Below, piece after piece: positions 1 through 9,399 of a stretch of 64,000 nt of DNA. This DNA comes from Cercospora beticola (Eukaryota > Ascomycota > Dothideomycetes > Mycosphaerellales > Mycosphaerellaceae). The stretch is from the NCBI RefSeq assembly GCF_033473495.1, contig NC_088941.1, positions 1,860,001 to 1,924,000 on the forward strand. Reading direction: 5' to 3'. The position numbers and the translations under genes were made by a program. Position 1 is the stretch's first letter, and each line of letters opens with the position of its first letter. Under the pieces are notes generated by a model, which had not been told where the DNA came from, ran no database searches, and saw only the letters and a program-made list of their open reading frames with translations.

Positions 1-1899
1 CATGATTTCTGCCTCCCCAGACTCTTTGACCAAATTGTCGATGGCAGAGATGATACGACGCTCTGATTTGGGCCGGAGTCGTCCGTTGGCGTCTTTCGAA
101 CAGGTCTGCAAGTCCATTCCGTGCCGGATCCCAGGAAGGATGTGCAAGACGAAGTCGAGGAACGGTCGTAAGATGCTGAGCTTGACTTTCCAGTATTCAT
201 GTCGTAGTTGTGCAGACTCAAGTTCCGATGGCGGAGAATCGCGTTCCTCATCCCAACGAAGCAATGGGTGAAGTCGTGTGCGCCACAGCTGCAGACCGGC
301 GGCGTGCCGTTTGACCACTGTCATTATTTCCGAGGAATTATTGCTATCAACAGCACTTTCGTACAGATGCTCATCCACCTCGCATTGGATACCATGCAGT
401 TCGCATAACGCGTTGCAGATAAGGAGACTCGTCTCATCAGCTGTCTGGGGCAATGTCTGACTCGTTGTGGCTTGCGGGAGGGAGAGATCGCGCACGAGCT
501 GTTGGAGGCCGCTCTTCGGTAAAAGCAGTTCGCTCGGAATGCTATTCTCCAGCTGGAGACAGCACCATGCTGCTAACACTGCTCGCCGATCCCGACTGTG
601 GCGGTTGGATGCAGATTTGCCATGCTGTTCTATGCGATCCTGGCGTCGCAAAAGATGCAACAAGACGCGACCAGCCATCGAATACCAGCTGGCACTCTCC
701 GCTAACCGGCCAATCTGTGCTTTATACATTCCCGCCAGCATGAACATATGAGCATGGACGAGGTCGTATCCATCGATCTGCGTTGCAATGACTCTACTTG
801 CTTCTAGGTAATACGAGTATCCAGGCGGCGCAGCTGCGAACATCGTACTCTCAGGCAGGTGCTGTGATGAACCACGATCCGGAATGACCGTAGAGCCCAG
901 AGCCAACACGAGGAGGGCTATGGCGTTGCCCGGTGATCGCTCGATGCGTCGTTTCTCTGCCGTTGTATCATGAGGTGACGCTGTTCGCCTCCTCTTCGAT
1001 GGTCGGTCCAGGTCAGACTCCAAGTTCATGGAACAAGTCGCACCGATCGCGTCAGAGGCATATGTGCAACGGAACAGATCGAACAAAGAGGTCACTCTGC
1101 TTCGTTGAAGGAAAGGCTGTAGTGGATATAGCCGTCTGAAGAAGCTCTCAATAAGCCTGTTGATTGTGCGGATGGTGAGGTCCATGTCGTCAGAATCCAA
1201 ATTTTTTGACATTTCGTGCAGAGGTGCGTTTCTTGCCTCAGCTCGAGCCGCGTAGTCTTCATCGATCGCCGTCGCAGATGCCACGAAAAGCTTGCGAATC
1301 TCCGGCCAGTGGAATACTGATCCTCGAATCTCGTCAGGCACCCGGCGTGTGCGATCTCCGCGCTTTGTACTAGGACCGGGCAGGAGAGCTCTTTGTGGCT
1401 CGTGAGTTATGGTTGGGTGTTTCGAACTTGCAATACTTTGCATGTGCACTTCGAGACTTTCAATCTTATCGGTCAGCGCTTGCAGGCCTTCTCCGTGCGT
1501 TGCCATCCAGGAGAGCATATACTCCACGATCTTGTCAACCTTGGTCGGGACTAGCGGTCGGTATGTACACTCGAAGTTGTTGGTTCTGCAGAACGTGCAT
1601 GGTTCGCCTTCGTCACACCGTTGTTTCCTGGTACGACACGGCTCACAAGCTTGTGTAGCTCGAGGCCTTTTCGGCTTGCTAGCAAGACCTTCGATCGGTG
1701 ATGTGCTTGTCGAGGTATCTGTTGGATGGAGGGCGTGTGTCGGAGCGTGCGATGAATACGAAGATGCTGGGATATGAGCAGAGACGTAGCTCCCTTGCGT
1801 CGAAGTCGGTAGCGGATAGTATTGCCAGTACTCGTTGGAAGCCGGCTGTTGCAATCCTTGTTGGAAGGAAGGACACGAATAGTACATGCCCTCAGCCAT
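1..1899 (-). CDS. Zn2Cys6 transcription factor, truncated by the left window edge
   Basis: The frame is open from ATG at 1899 to the window edge, so the C-terminus is missing. Residues 85-111 form a GAL4-type binuclear zinc cluster with cysteines C85, C88, C95, C101, C104 and C111 (CEPCRTRKQRC, then CTFC). It is preceded by a Ser/Thr/Pro/Tyr-rich leader and a basic KPKRPR stretch. Downstream come a short coiled-coil-like linker, a KRRR nuclear-localisation-type motif and a long region with the character of the fungal-specific transcription factor domain (alpha-helical, YYLEASRVIATQ and AAWCCLQLENSI segments). An in-frame stop lies upstream of 1899, which supports this start. It should bind paired CGG-type sites in the nucleus; its targets are unknown. 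No intron is needed across the 633 visible codons. Confidence 0.87.
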   Translation of the reverse strand, partial: MAEGMYYSCPSFQQGLQQPASNEYWQYYPLPTSTQGSYVSAHIPASSYSSHAPTHALHPTDTSTSTSPIEGLASKPKRPRATQACEPCRTRKQRCDEGEPCTFCRTNNFECTYRPLVPTKVDKIVEYMLSWMATHGEGLQALTDKIESLEVHMQSIASSKHPTITHEPQRALLPGPSTKRGDRTRRVPDEIRGSVFHWPEIRKLFVASATAIDEDYAARAEARNAPLHEMSKNLDSDDMDLTIRTINRLIESFFRRLYPLQPFLQRSRVTSLFDLFRCTYASDAIGATCSMNLESDLDRPSKRRRTASPHDTTAEKRRIERSPGNAIALLVLALGSTVIPDRGSSQHLPESTMFAAAPPGYSYYLEASRVIATQIDGYDLVHAHMFMLAGMYKAQIGRLAESASWYSMAGRVLLHLLRRQDRIEQHGKSASNRHSRDRRAVLAAWCCLQLENSIPSELLLPKSGLQQLVRDLSLPQATTSQTLPQTADETSLLICNALCELHGIQCEVDEHLYESAVDSNNSSEIMTVVKRHAAGLQLWRTRLHPLLRWDEERDSPPSELESAQLRHEYWKVKLSILRPFLDFVLHILPGIRHGMDLQTCSKDANGRLRPKSERRIISAIDNLVKESGEAEIM

Positions 1900-4001
1900 G
1901 TGGAAAGCAGTCTCACAACCACTGCAGTTAGCCCTCACACAAAAGAGGATCGTCTGAGCAGGATCGAACGAGGAAAGTGATCAATATGCAAGGATGACAT
2001 CTTGAGAACGAATAAAGGAAGCACCTCATCCGTCCGGACGCTGGAGTGATATCAGATCAGGATTGCAACCAGTTTGCGAGATGATCAGCCAGCACAGTAA
2101 CGCGACCGCGAGTTATTCCACAGGTGTGAGCACAAGCATCTGTCTGGGTTGGGCAGCAAGAGCCTCCGAATTGAGTTTCAGTAGCGAGACCACTGGGGCA
2201 CTCGCGAGCTTTGGCTGATGGGCCCGGATATCTCGTCCGTCTGCTTGTTGAAAGCCATGATGACTGTGCTGCACGCCACACATGCAGGACAATGTGGAGT
2301 GCATTCGAGACGCAGTACTTGTATTGTGACGAGGTTCTTCGGCCAACCGAGCGCTCGTCGAGACAACGTATGTTGAAACCGGTTACCTGCGACGGCTAAG
2401 CGAATCTGCTCCTGGTACACGTGTTGGTAATTAGAGCTAGACCATCTCTTTAGCCTACCCAGAGATTTCACATCGTGCTTTGTTGGCGTAATTGCTTCGC
2501 GAGGGCGAGCGAGACGAGTACGCAGACCGGCAATAGCGATGCTGAGTTCCAGGCTCTGCACGCACCCGAGGTGTATGCCAAGCAGGAAGTTAGGGTGGCG
2601 CATTCCACGTCGATAGTAGGCGTGCTATCATCGCAATCTCCATTTCGAGAAGACGCCCACCTTCCTACAACCCTTTGCCTTTGCGGCGTGCTGTGGGCCC
2701 GGTGGCACCTGTTGGCGGTGCAGATTGGCTGCGCTGCCAAGAGTGCAGACGTGATGCTTCACCTCGACTGCGTCTGGCAGCTGCAACGACTCGGGTGGGT
2801 TTCGGGTGTGGATGGCGAAGGAAGAGAGAGTGCGAGAAGGTCGGCCGGCGGAGATGTCGTTCGGCTTGGCGGAGTTGAGTTTGCTCCACCGGTGGTGCCT
2901 GCCGACTTCATCATCTCGCACACCCGCGACTGCCCAAGCGACGTTCACGAAAGGCGACAGGAGCGCTGGATCTTCGCTGCTCTCGTCCAAAACAGCATTG
3001 CCGACGCCAGTGTCCTGGGTGAAGGATCGCTGGCTCCGGGATCGCCAGAAACCAAGACCACCAAGTCGGTGCACCCCAGCGGCTTGCTGCCCACGCGAAC
3101 GCCGACGGCTTGTCGGGCTCCCAAGATTGCACACCTATCAGCCCGACATTATCAACACTATGGCGAACACAAGAGCCAATCCTGTGGGATGCTGCGGCTT
3201 TCGTTCAGCCAGTAGAGAGCAGCTTTTACGGCATGCCTACTCCCAAGGCAATATGCGGACGCCGGGTACAAACCTTCGCGCAAACAACAGACTTTGATAT
3301 ATATGACCTGCAATCCTTCACGGAGCACTCCGGGAATGCTCATTCGTCGAAGCACCTGCTTAGCCGCCCTTCCGAACATGGCGACACGCGACGGATCAGC
3401 CGCGAGCCGCGTTCTGGACCACACAGAAGAGATAACTTCTCCTTCGCACGATGACCGCAATCCGAGCAGATCTTCGAACAGGTTGAGAGAAGTCGCGATG
3501 AGGATGACGCGTGGTTCGCAGAGCAAAGTCTCGTCCTGCCAGCTGTGATGCCGGATTCCTGCCCGACGAGAACATTACGCCATCACTAACCGCATTTCGT
3601 GCAGCGTATAGTCGGTTGGGAGGTCTACATTGTCTTTCGGCAGCTGATTTATCCGGCTCTGCTGCCCATCGTAGACTACAGTGACGGAAATTCTCTCAGA
3701 TCGTCCACACGAGATTGCCAAGGACTTCAATGGCCATGAGGCGATTGACTGCGTCTGCGGCGACTTTCAACGTACGCTGAGGTCGCCTATTATGCCTGCT
3801 AATGATTACGGCAAATCGGAGACTCTACCTTGGGGGACAAAGGATTCACCCGTGGGTGACCTGTGGAGCACCTACTCCCGTATTCTCTTGAGGCTGCAGA
3901 AGAAATCTTCTCGAACAGTCGCTCGAATGACTCGAGCGGCTCCTCAACTTTAATCATTGACAGGAAGCGAACATCCGCGATCTACTTGCACCGTATTGGA
4001 T
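1900..4001. other. Gene-poor 2.1 kb stretch
   Basis: I find no recognisable gene between the zinc-cluster factor and the unknown protein at 4002. The segment 2640-3140 is GC-rich and open in several frames on both strands (plus 2475-3215, minus 2628-3134). The translations have the Arg/Ser/Ala/Pro-rich look of chance frames, with no domain and no convincing splice structure. It contains the promoter of the minus-strand gene starting at 1899. Confidence 0.5.
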
Positions 4002-4955
4002 CTATTGTCTTTCGTACACCAGAACGAGCCAAAGCGTCGCAAGCCCGAGCTGCAACTGCGGTCGCCAGGTTCGCTTGCCCGCTGTACGACTACTTTCCGC
4101 CAGTTCCGCAGCCGCCTGCTGGTCTCGAATATGCAACGGTGCAAGCCATTTCTCCAAACCATTGGCAAGTACCTGCGGACTATCACGACCAGCGACTCCA
4201 CCCGCGTCGACGATCTCGTGCGCAGTGATGGTCAGCTCTGCCGCCAACTCGTTTGTGTCGAGCAACATCGCTTGCAGTCCTCTGGCCTGGAACCAATCTT
4301 TGTTTGCAGCAGCAAGATATGCGAACGCACGCTCTCGTGGCGTTCGCGGCTTTTTGATAATACTCGTAGGTGCAGTGACTACGCTAGTCACTACATGGCT
4401 GGCTGCGCCGACTGTGAGGGCAATGGTGCCGCCGAGAACACCAAAAGGATTGAAACTCTTGGCCGAGTTGCCGATACGTTTCACTGATTTCTTGACATTG
4501 TTGGCATATTGTTTCTGGTGATTGCCCAGCGAATTGCCAATGTCCGTAGCATGCTGCAAGACTTGCTGGGAGACTTTCGCAGATACGAATGCTGATAATG
4601 TGGATAGGAATGAAGAAAAGCTTTCCTCAGTGATGCCGCACGCCAGAAGATCAGGCGACCAAGAGTCCAAGAAAGGTGCTGTCGCGGATGGCGACGTTTG
4701 CGGTATAGCGATGAGTTTTCGACCGCTCGTTGCGGTGTCATAAGTCGGTAGGTCGGCCTCTGGAAAGCGGAATGGTGCTTCTACTGTTGGACCCGCAGCT
4801 GAGCTTCGCTTCTCGTCGATGATAGGTGTCCCTGAATGCGCAGGCGCAGCAGTATCGTAGGTCGGAAGCTCTTCTTCGTTGAGTGTGAGAGCGTCTGCTC
4901 GTGAAGATGCCGCATCTGACAAGTCGTCCCTCTGCTGTTCTGGAGCACGACCCAT
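4002..4955 (-). CDS. Conserved fungal protein of unknown function with twin LPTYDTA motifs
   Basis: A single-exon gene of 317 residues starting at ATG 4955. The acidic, disordered N-terminus carries LPTYDTA twice (about residues 30-36 and 69-75). A conserved-looking core follows, 'FLDSWSPDLLACGI' then 'FLSTLSAFVSAKVSQQVL'. A glycine/alanine/valine hydrophobic stretch at about 172-193 could insert in or lie on a membrane. After it come KKPRTPRERAFAYLAAAN and a helical C-terminus. From memory this architecture matches a family of uncharacterised filamentous-fungal proteins; no biochemical role is known to me and none is proposed. Confidence 0.72.
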   Translation of the reverse strand: MGRAPEQQRDDLSDAASSRADALTLNEEELPTYDTAAPAHSGTPIIDEKRSSAAGPTVEAPFRFPEADLPTYDTATSGRKLIAIPQTSPSATAPFLDSWSPDLLACGITEESFSSFLSTLSAFVSAKVSQQVLQHATDIGNSLGNHQKQYANNVKKSVKRIGNSAKSFNPFGVLGGTIALTVGAASHVVTSVVTAPTSIIKKPRTPRERAFAYLAAANKDWFQARGLQAMLLDTNELAAELTITAHEIVDAGGVAGRDSPQVLANGLEKWLAPLHIRDQQAAAELAESSRTAGKRTWRPQLQLGLATLWLVLVYERQ

Positions 4956-6284
4956 GCTTGAACTTTAACACCAAAAAATCGCAGCAATTGATTGTGGTAT
5001 CGCTGACTCCAGAGCTTGATCAGGAACACCCGAACGCGGCGCCCTTTCGAAGTACAGCAGGAATAGTTAATAAGGGCAATTGCGAAAATGGACTTGGGGC
5101 CGCCTGGCACTGCTCAAATCACTTCTTTTTGAACGCGGAACACGGCTAAAGGTGAAGCTGACGTATGGGCAGTTGAAGGCTGAGCAACCCCGAAGAGGAA
5201 ACCCGGACACGTTTTCGCAAATCCTTCGATTCCTTCGAGCACCGCAACGATGCCTTTCTCCCGTCAGGCAGCAGATTTGCACCACTACACTTCTCGATCA
5301 TAGACGCTACGCGACGTTGCTGAAGCAGCTGAACTGAACAATGACTTCATATCGAGATCATTAAGCTTACACATCTCGAACAATGCAGGTCTTATACAGG
5401 TTTGCACGACCAGGCTTGCATCTCAAAAATTGCTGCCTGACAAGCGGTGGCACATCTGGTTTGAGACATTTCTTCAGTGAAGTGCGTTAGTAATGCAACA
5501 ATCAAGCCGAGACAAACAGGAGGCAATCAGCCTAGAGCAAGCGAACAACACTGGTCATATAAGTGGTTCGCTCGATCTCTCTCACCAGCTCTTCACATGG
5601 CCGCAACATCAATATTGCAACATCCTATCACTTCAGTCAACACGGTATATTCAATGATTCTTGATACGTCTTCTCGGAGTATCTCGGATACTTGGCTGGA
5701 GTTCCAATATCATGGCTTGGACCGCGCTCCCGAACTGTCACTGATCGTGCCTGTCCGACTGGCGAAGACAGCCAAATGAGGAAAGCTGGATTGACACCTC
5801 GGTCACACAATGCTCGAGGTATTCGCTTTATGGTCCACCACATATTGTATGGTAGCCGCCCATGAGGACAATGATCCCAGAGAAGCTGGATGAGACCTGG
5901 TATCCTACGACACGTTGAACACTACTCCAACTAGGGTCAAAATCTATTCACGACGGATCATGTGCAGATATTCTTCACCAGTCGCCATTGTTCCTATCAG
6001 CGTTCACTGGCGTCCTTCACCAGCGGATCACAACAGTGAAGAGCCGTGTTATGCAGGAGTGAACAGTGAACAGCAATGGTGAACGCGTTCGGGAAGAACT
6101 TCGCCTCTGGTATAAGAGACTTCCTCGGAATCGATCTTTTCTTCATCAACACTCGGATCCTCCACTACCTGGGCAACCCTCAATCACTGCTTCGGCTACA
6201 CGATCACAGTACCTTCCGCTACAACTTCGCACACATCTTCTCACTCTACACTTCGAATCAACATCACTGATCAGATTCATCAGC
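4956..6284. other. Intergenic region with promoter of the first exonuclease paralogue
   Basis: No supported gene. The distal end has four GTGAAC/GTTCAC hexamers (6002, 6059, 6066, 6079) and a TATA box at 6111. A 100-codon plus-strand frame at 5477-5779 has no recognisable content and is left out. Confidence 0.5.
6059..6118 (+). promoter_or_regulatory. GTGAAC cluster and TATA box of exonuclease paralogue A
   Basis: GTGAAC occurs at 6059-6064, 6066-6071 and 6079-6084, followed by TATAAGAG at 6111-6118, 167 bp before the chosen ATG. The downstream paralogue has the same arrangement (hexamers, then TATA, then a conserved 'TTTCCATCAACAC/CTTCATCAACAC'-type leader). The conservation suggests a duplicated functional promoter; the binding factor is unknown. 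Confidence 0.5.
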
Positions 6285-7370
6285 ATGGCTGGCTTCAACA
6301 AGATAGCTCAGGCCATGGGTCCTTCAACAGCATATATCACGTACACTACTCCCCAGCCCACGCGTCGCCCCCGTCGCGGTCGTCACACATTGCGCACATC
6401 GGAGACGCAATGCCGCGCCACCCAACTGGTGCCACTTTACGATCGTCTGTTCCCTGGCGAGCCCGTCGCGCTCGACACCGAAATGCTAAACCACGTGCTG
6501 GCCGATGAGACTAGACACAAGGCAGTCGGTAGAGTAAGCGTTACGAACATCTCTGGAGAGACGGTCCTAGACGTCTATGTCTACTATCCTGATGATGCAT
6601 TCGAATTACAATTCTTCGACCCTCCGAGATTTGGTGTCGAGGCAGACGACCTCCTCTCAAGCAATGGCGCAGTTCCGATCGAGACGGCTGTAGGCTGGTT
6701 AAGAAAGATTTGCAGCGGCCGCGATGTCATCATGCACGCCAAATACAGCGACCTGAACGCCTTTGGACAGTATGCCAGCGAGATCTTCGGCAGAAGCACA
6801 GTCCACGACACCCAGGACTTTTACGGCGTGCGCAAATTGGCTGATCTTGCACTCGCGAAATTGAATAAGACTATTCAGGCCGACGTTCACAGCTCCACTG
6901 AAGACGCTCAGGTCACTGGCGAGCTCTGGGTTCTCTACACGGGGTACGATCGCGACGCCGAGTTCGCGAAGTACATGTGGGGTGACCAGGTACCTGGCCA
7001 GAATCGGCAGAAGGCATCGAAGGACGGCAAGAAGAACGCAACTCAAGAGCCTCTGGCGGCAAATGCAGGCTTCACAGCTGCTGGTGCTTGGGCGAAGCCT
7101 ATTCCAAAATCGAAGCACGTGCAGCCAGGCCCATCGAACATGACTGTGAACAAGCAGCCCGGCCCATCGAACATGACCGTGATCAACTACGGCACCATGA
7201 TCCTGGGTCCGAGTGGCCAGGGGAAGCAAACAGTCACGGTAGCTCAGCAGCAGGCTCAGAGCCAGGTTCCAGCCCAGCCAGCCAAGGGTGGTGTGAAGTC
7301 TTGGGCCTCTGTTGCGGCGACCAAGCCCCAGAAGAAGCAGCAGCAGCCACGAGTTCCAGAAGTCTGGTAA
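6285..7370 (+). CDS. DEDDh 3'-5' exonuclease-like protein, paralogue A
   Basis: A 361-residue protein with an RNase H-fold exonuclease domain of the REX4/ISG20 type. All five catalytic positions are visible: D64 and E66 in VALDTEM, D156 in KYSDLNAFG, and H202 and D207 in HSSTEDAQ. Known members trim RNA 3' ends using two metal ions; the substrate here is unknown. The C-terminal tail is low-complexity (Gln/Pro/Lys) and contains a tandem QPGPSNMTV duplication. The frame is open upstream to 6066, but 6285 is chosen because the TATA box and leader lie in between and paralogue B starts comparably. The stop TAA (7368-7370) is followed by 58 more in-frame codons. It forms a tandem pair with the gene at 8392. 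Confidence 0.82.
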   Translation: MAGFNKIAQAMGPSTAYITYTTPQPTRRPRRGRHTLRTSETQCRATQLVPLYDRLFPGEPVALDTEMLNHVLADETRHKAVGRVSVTNISGETVLDVYVYYPDDAFELQFFDPPRFGVEADDLLSSNGAVPIETAVGWLRKICSGRDVIMHAKYSDLNAFGQYASEIFGRSTVHDTQDFYGVRKLADLALAKLNKTIQADVHSSTEDAQVTGELWVLYTGYDRDAEFAKYMWGDQVPGQNRQKASKDGKKNATQEPLAANAGFTAAGAWAKPIPKSKHVQPGPSNMTVNKQPGPSNMTVINYGTMILGPSGQGKQTVTVAQQQAQSQVPAQPAKGGVKSWASVAATKPQKKQQQPRVPEVW

Positions 7371-7680
7371 GAAGGAGGTGTGGTTTCGAAGAGCATCGCT
7401 TTGGCCGAGAAGCAGAACTGCAAGGCACGCGAAGCGGCACAGCTCAAAGCGCAGGCCGAAAGGCTGGCTAAGGCAGACGGAGAAATGACCAAGCACCAGA
7501 GCAGTGGGAGGCCACACGAAGAGGAGAGCGGTATGATGAAGTTGTAAGATAGTAGTAGACACCGCCGACTTTACGACTTCACGGTATATGATTATCGATC
7601 GAACACTATAGCCTCAACACCTCTCGCCATTGGAGAGAAGTTTCCGGATACTATCGACTGTGCCGACTTATATTCTTAGC

Positions 7681-7795
7681 TACACCGATGACGCTCAAAC
7701 TACGGCAGAGCCGCTGGTACTGCTCACCGGATACCGTCACTGAAGGAAGTATACACGCGATGAGCAGATGTCAGTCGACGGAGAAGAAAAGAGAT
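7681..7795 (+). pseudogene. Decayed exonuclease fragment (C-terminal part of the domain)
   Basis: Read from 7681, the frame gives YTDDAQTTAEPLVLLTGYRH, a stop (7741-7743), then YTRDEQM. This aligns with SSVEDAQATGELWVLATGY...YMRDGEM of paralogue B and the matching part of paralogue A, including the catalytic-Asp motif. The premature stop, a small deletion and the lost motif histidine show it is a relic. I see no flanking repeat that would mark a mobile element. Confidence 0.72.
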
Positions 7796-7889
7796 TGACG
7801 ACATTGTTCACATCGGAATCGCGCGACAGAGATTGCTGGATCTGGACTGGAACGTCATCTGCCGTCGATGTCGAGAGCTCAGCGTCGGC

Positions 7890-7995
7890 GTGTTCTTCGT
7901 CCATTCAAGTTTGGCGTCGAGTATGGTGACATATAACCCGAAACAGCGCTGTGCCCATCGAGGAAGCGGTCCTGTGGCATGCTGAACAAGTATAC
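7890..7995 (+). pseudogene. Decayed exonuclease fragment (middle part of the domain)
   Basis: The frame at 7910 reads FGVEYGDI then TAA (7934-7936) and PE. After a shift, the frame at 7948 reads AVPIEEAVLWHA. Paralogue B has FGVEYGDIQPENGAQPIADIVLWLTK and paralogue A has GAVPIETAVGWLRK at the same place. One stop plus one frameshift make it non-functional. It lies downstream of the fragment that corresponds to a later part of the protein, so the two relics probably come from different copies. Confidence 0.75.
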
Positions 7996-8173
7996 TCACA
8001 TACAACTACTTTGTCTATACCCTGGCTCAGTCGAACGATACGCGCTACCCATACATTCTTTGTTCAACGAAGCTCCAACATGAATAGCTTTGTTCTTGCC
8101 GACATTCACTATCATGGGAGTCTTTCATTGGCTTCAACACTGGGGTTGTGAATAGGGACGATGAACAACCATA

Positions 8174-8227
8174 GTGAACACGCACGGTGACCCGTTCACC
8201 ACGTGAACTTCTCCTCTCTTATAAAAG
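8174..8227 (+). promoter_or_regulatory. GTGAAC/GTTCAC cluster and TATA box of exonuclease paralogue B
   Basis: GTGAAC at 8174-8179, GTTCAC at 8194-8199 and GTGAAC at 8203-8208 precede TATAAAAG at 8220-8227. The last two hexamers form an inverted pair with a 3 bp spacer. The same hexamer lies upstream of paralogue A at similar distances from its TATA box. Confidence 0.5.
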
Positions 8228-8391
8228 GACCTCTCTTCTGGGCTAGCACTTCTTTCCATCAACACCTTCAAGAAGCCTTAGCACGCAAGCAGCATACTCT
8301 GCACACGACCCTCGACTTCAAGCACACAGCAACAGCACTCGCATCCAGCGTCCACAAAACTTACAACAAATACATCATCGCACCAAGGACA

Positions 8392-9399
8392 ATGCCGTTC
8401 ATCGACATGAACATGATCCCAAGCCAACAGGCCCAGCCCAAGCGCTCGTGGGCTAGCCTGCGCACATCAAGAAAACAATGCAGAGCTACACAACTCCACC
8501 CTCGCTATGATCGACTCTTTCCAGGAGAGCCTGTCGCCATCGACACCGAGATGGTCAACCACTCTATACACAAGGGCAAAAAGTACAAGAGAGTTGGTCG
8601 AGTTAGTGTAACCAACATGTCTGGCGAGACAGTTCTTGACACCTTCTGCTACTACCCAGAGCAAGTTGGTCTCACCATATCCTTCGATCTACCCATATTT
8701 GGTGTCGAGTACGGCGACATCCAACCCGAAAACGGTGCCCAGCCTATTGCAGATATTGTGCTGTGGCTTACGAAGATCTGCAAGGACAGACCGGTCGTAA
8801 TGCATGATGTGCACAGCGACTGGAATGCATTCGGGGAGCATGTCGCCGACATTTTCGGCCGCAGCGACATGATTGACACACAGAGTCGCAGTCTCTACGG
8901 AAAACGCAACCTGCCTTCATTGACGCTTGAACACCTCAACAAGGATATCCAAGGCATCTTCCACAGCTCCGTCGAAGATGCCCAAGCAACAGGAGAGCTG
9001 TGGGTCCTAGCCACTGGATACGACCGAGATGCCCATTTCGCGGCATACATGCGCGATGGGGAGATGCCAGCCGAAGAGTTGCACAAGGTATACAAGGCTT
9101 TTCTCAAGAAGCGACCCCAACAGCCTGTGATACCAGAGACCATCATCCCGGAAGCGCCCGCCGAATATCTCGAGGCAAAACCAACTGCTGAGCCGCCATA
9201 CCCAAGCTTGACGGTCAAAAGCAACGAGACCAAAGTACTTGGCTCCAGTGGTCAAGCAAGCCAGACAACTGTCCTCCAGCCTCAGAAGAGCACGTGGGCA
9301 TCTATTGCCGCAAAGCCTAAGCCGCAGACAGCCACTTGGACGCGGTTTGCTGCGAACAGCAAAGCAGCCAAGAACCCTCGAATCAACGAGCAATGGTAG
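8392..9399 (+). CDS. DEDDh 3'-5' exonuclease-like protein, paralogue B
   Basis: A 335-residue paralogue of the gene at 6285. The catalytic set is intact: D51 and E53 in VAIDTEM, D143 in HSDWNAFG, and H191 and D196 in HSSVEDAQ. Shared blocks include CRATQL, YDRLFPGEPVA, VGRVSVTN and TGELWVL.TGYDRD. The C-terminus is a divergent linker ending in two short repeats (TWASIAAKPK, TWTRFAANSK), and both paralogues end in a tryptophan codon before the stop. The frame is open upstream to 8203, but ATG 8392 is preferred because it lies 165 bp after the TATA box. Family knowledge supports 3'-5' RNA or DNA hydrolysis; why it is duplicated is not evident. Confidence 0.83.
   Translation: MPFIDMNMIPSQQAQPKRSWASLRTSRKQCRATQLHPRYDRLFPGEPVAIDTEMVNHSIHKGKKYKRVGRVSVTNMSGETVLDTFCYYPEQVGLTISFDLPIFGVEYGDIQPENGAQPIADIVLWLTKICKDRPVVMHDVHSDWNAFGEHVADIFGRSDMIDTQSRSLYGKRNLPSLTLEHLNKDIQGIFHSSVEDAQATGELWVLATGYDRDAHFAAYMRDGEMPAEELHKVYKAFLKKRPQQPVIPETIIPEAPAEYLEAKPTAEPPYPSLTVKSNETKVLGSSGQASQTTVLQPQKSTWASIAAKPKPQTATWTRFAANSKAAKNPRINEQW

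Noticed and set aside
2628..3134. 168-codon minus frame and overlapping 246-codon plus frame in the GC-rich segment
   Set aside because: Neither has a domain, and mutual overlap on opposite strands suggests composition-driven open frames.
6066..6284. Longer N-terminus for exonuclease A (frame open from 6066)
   Set aside because: It starts with GTG inside the promoter hexamers and would place the TATA box inside the coding region; paralogue B has no counterpart.
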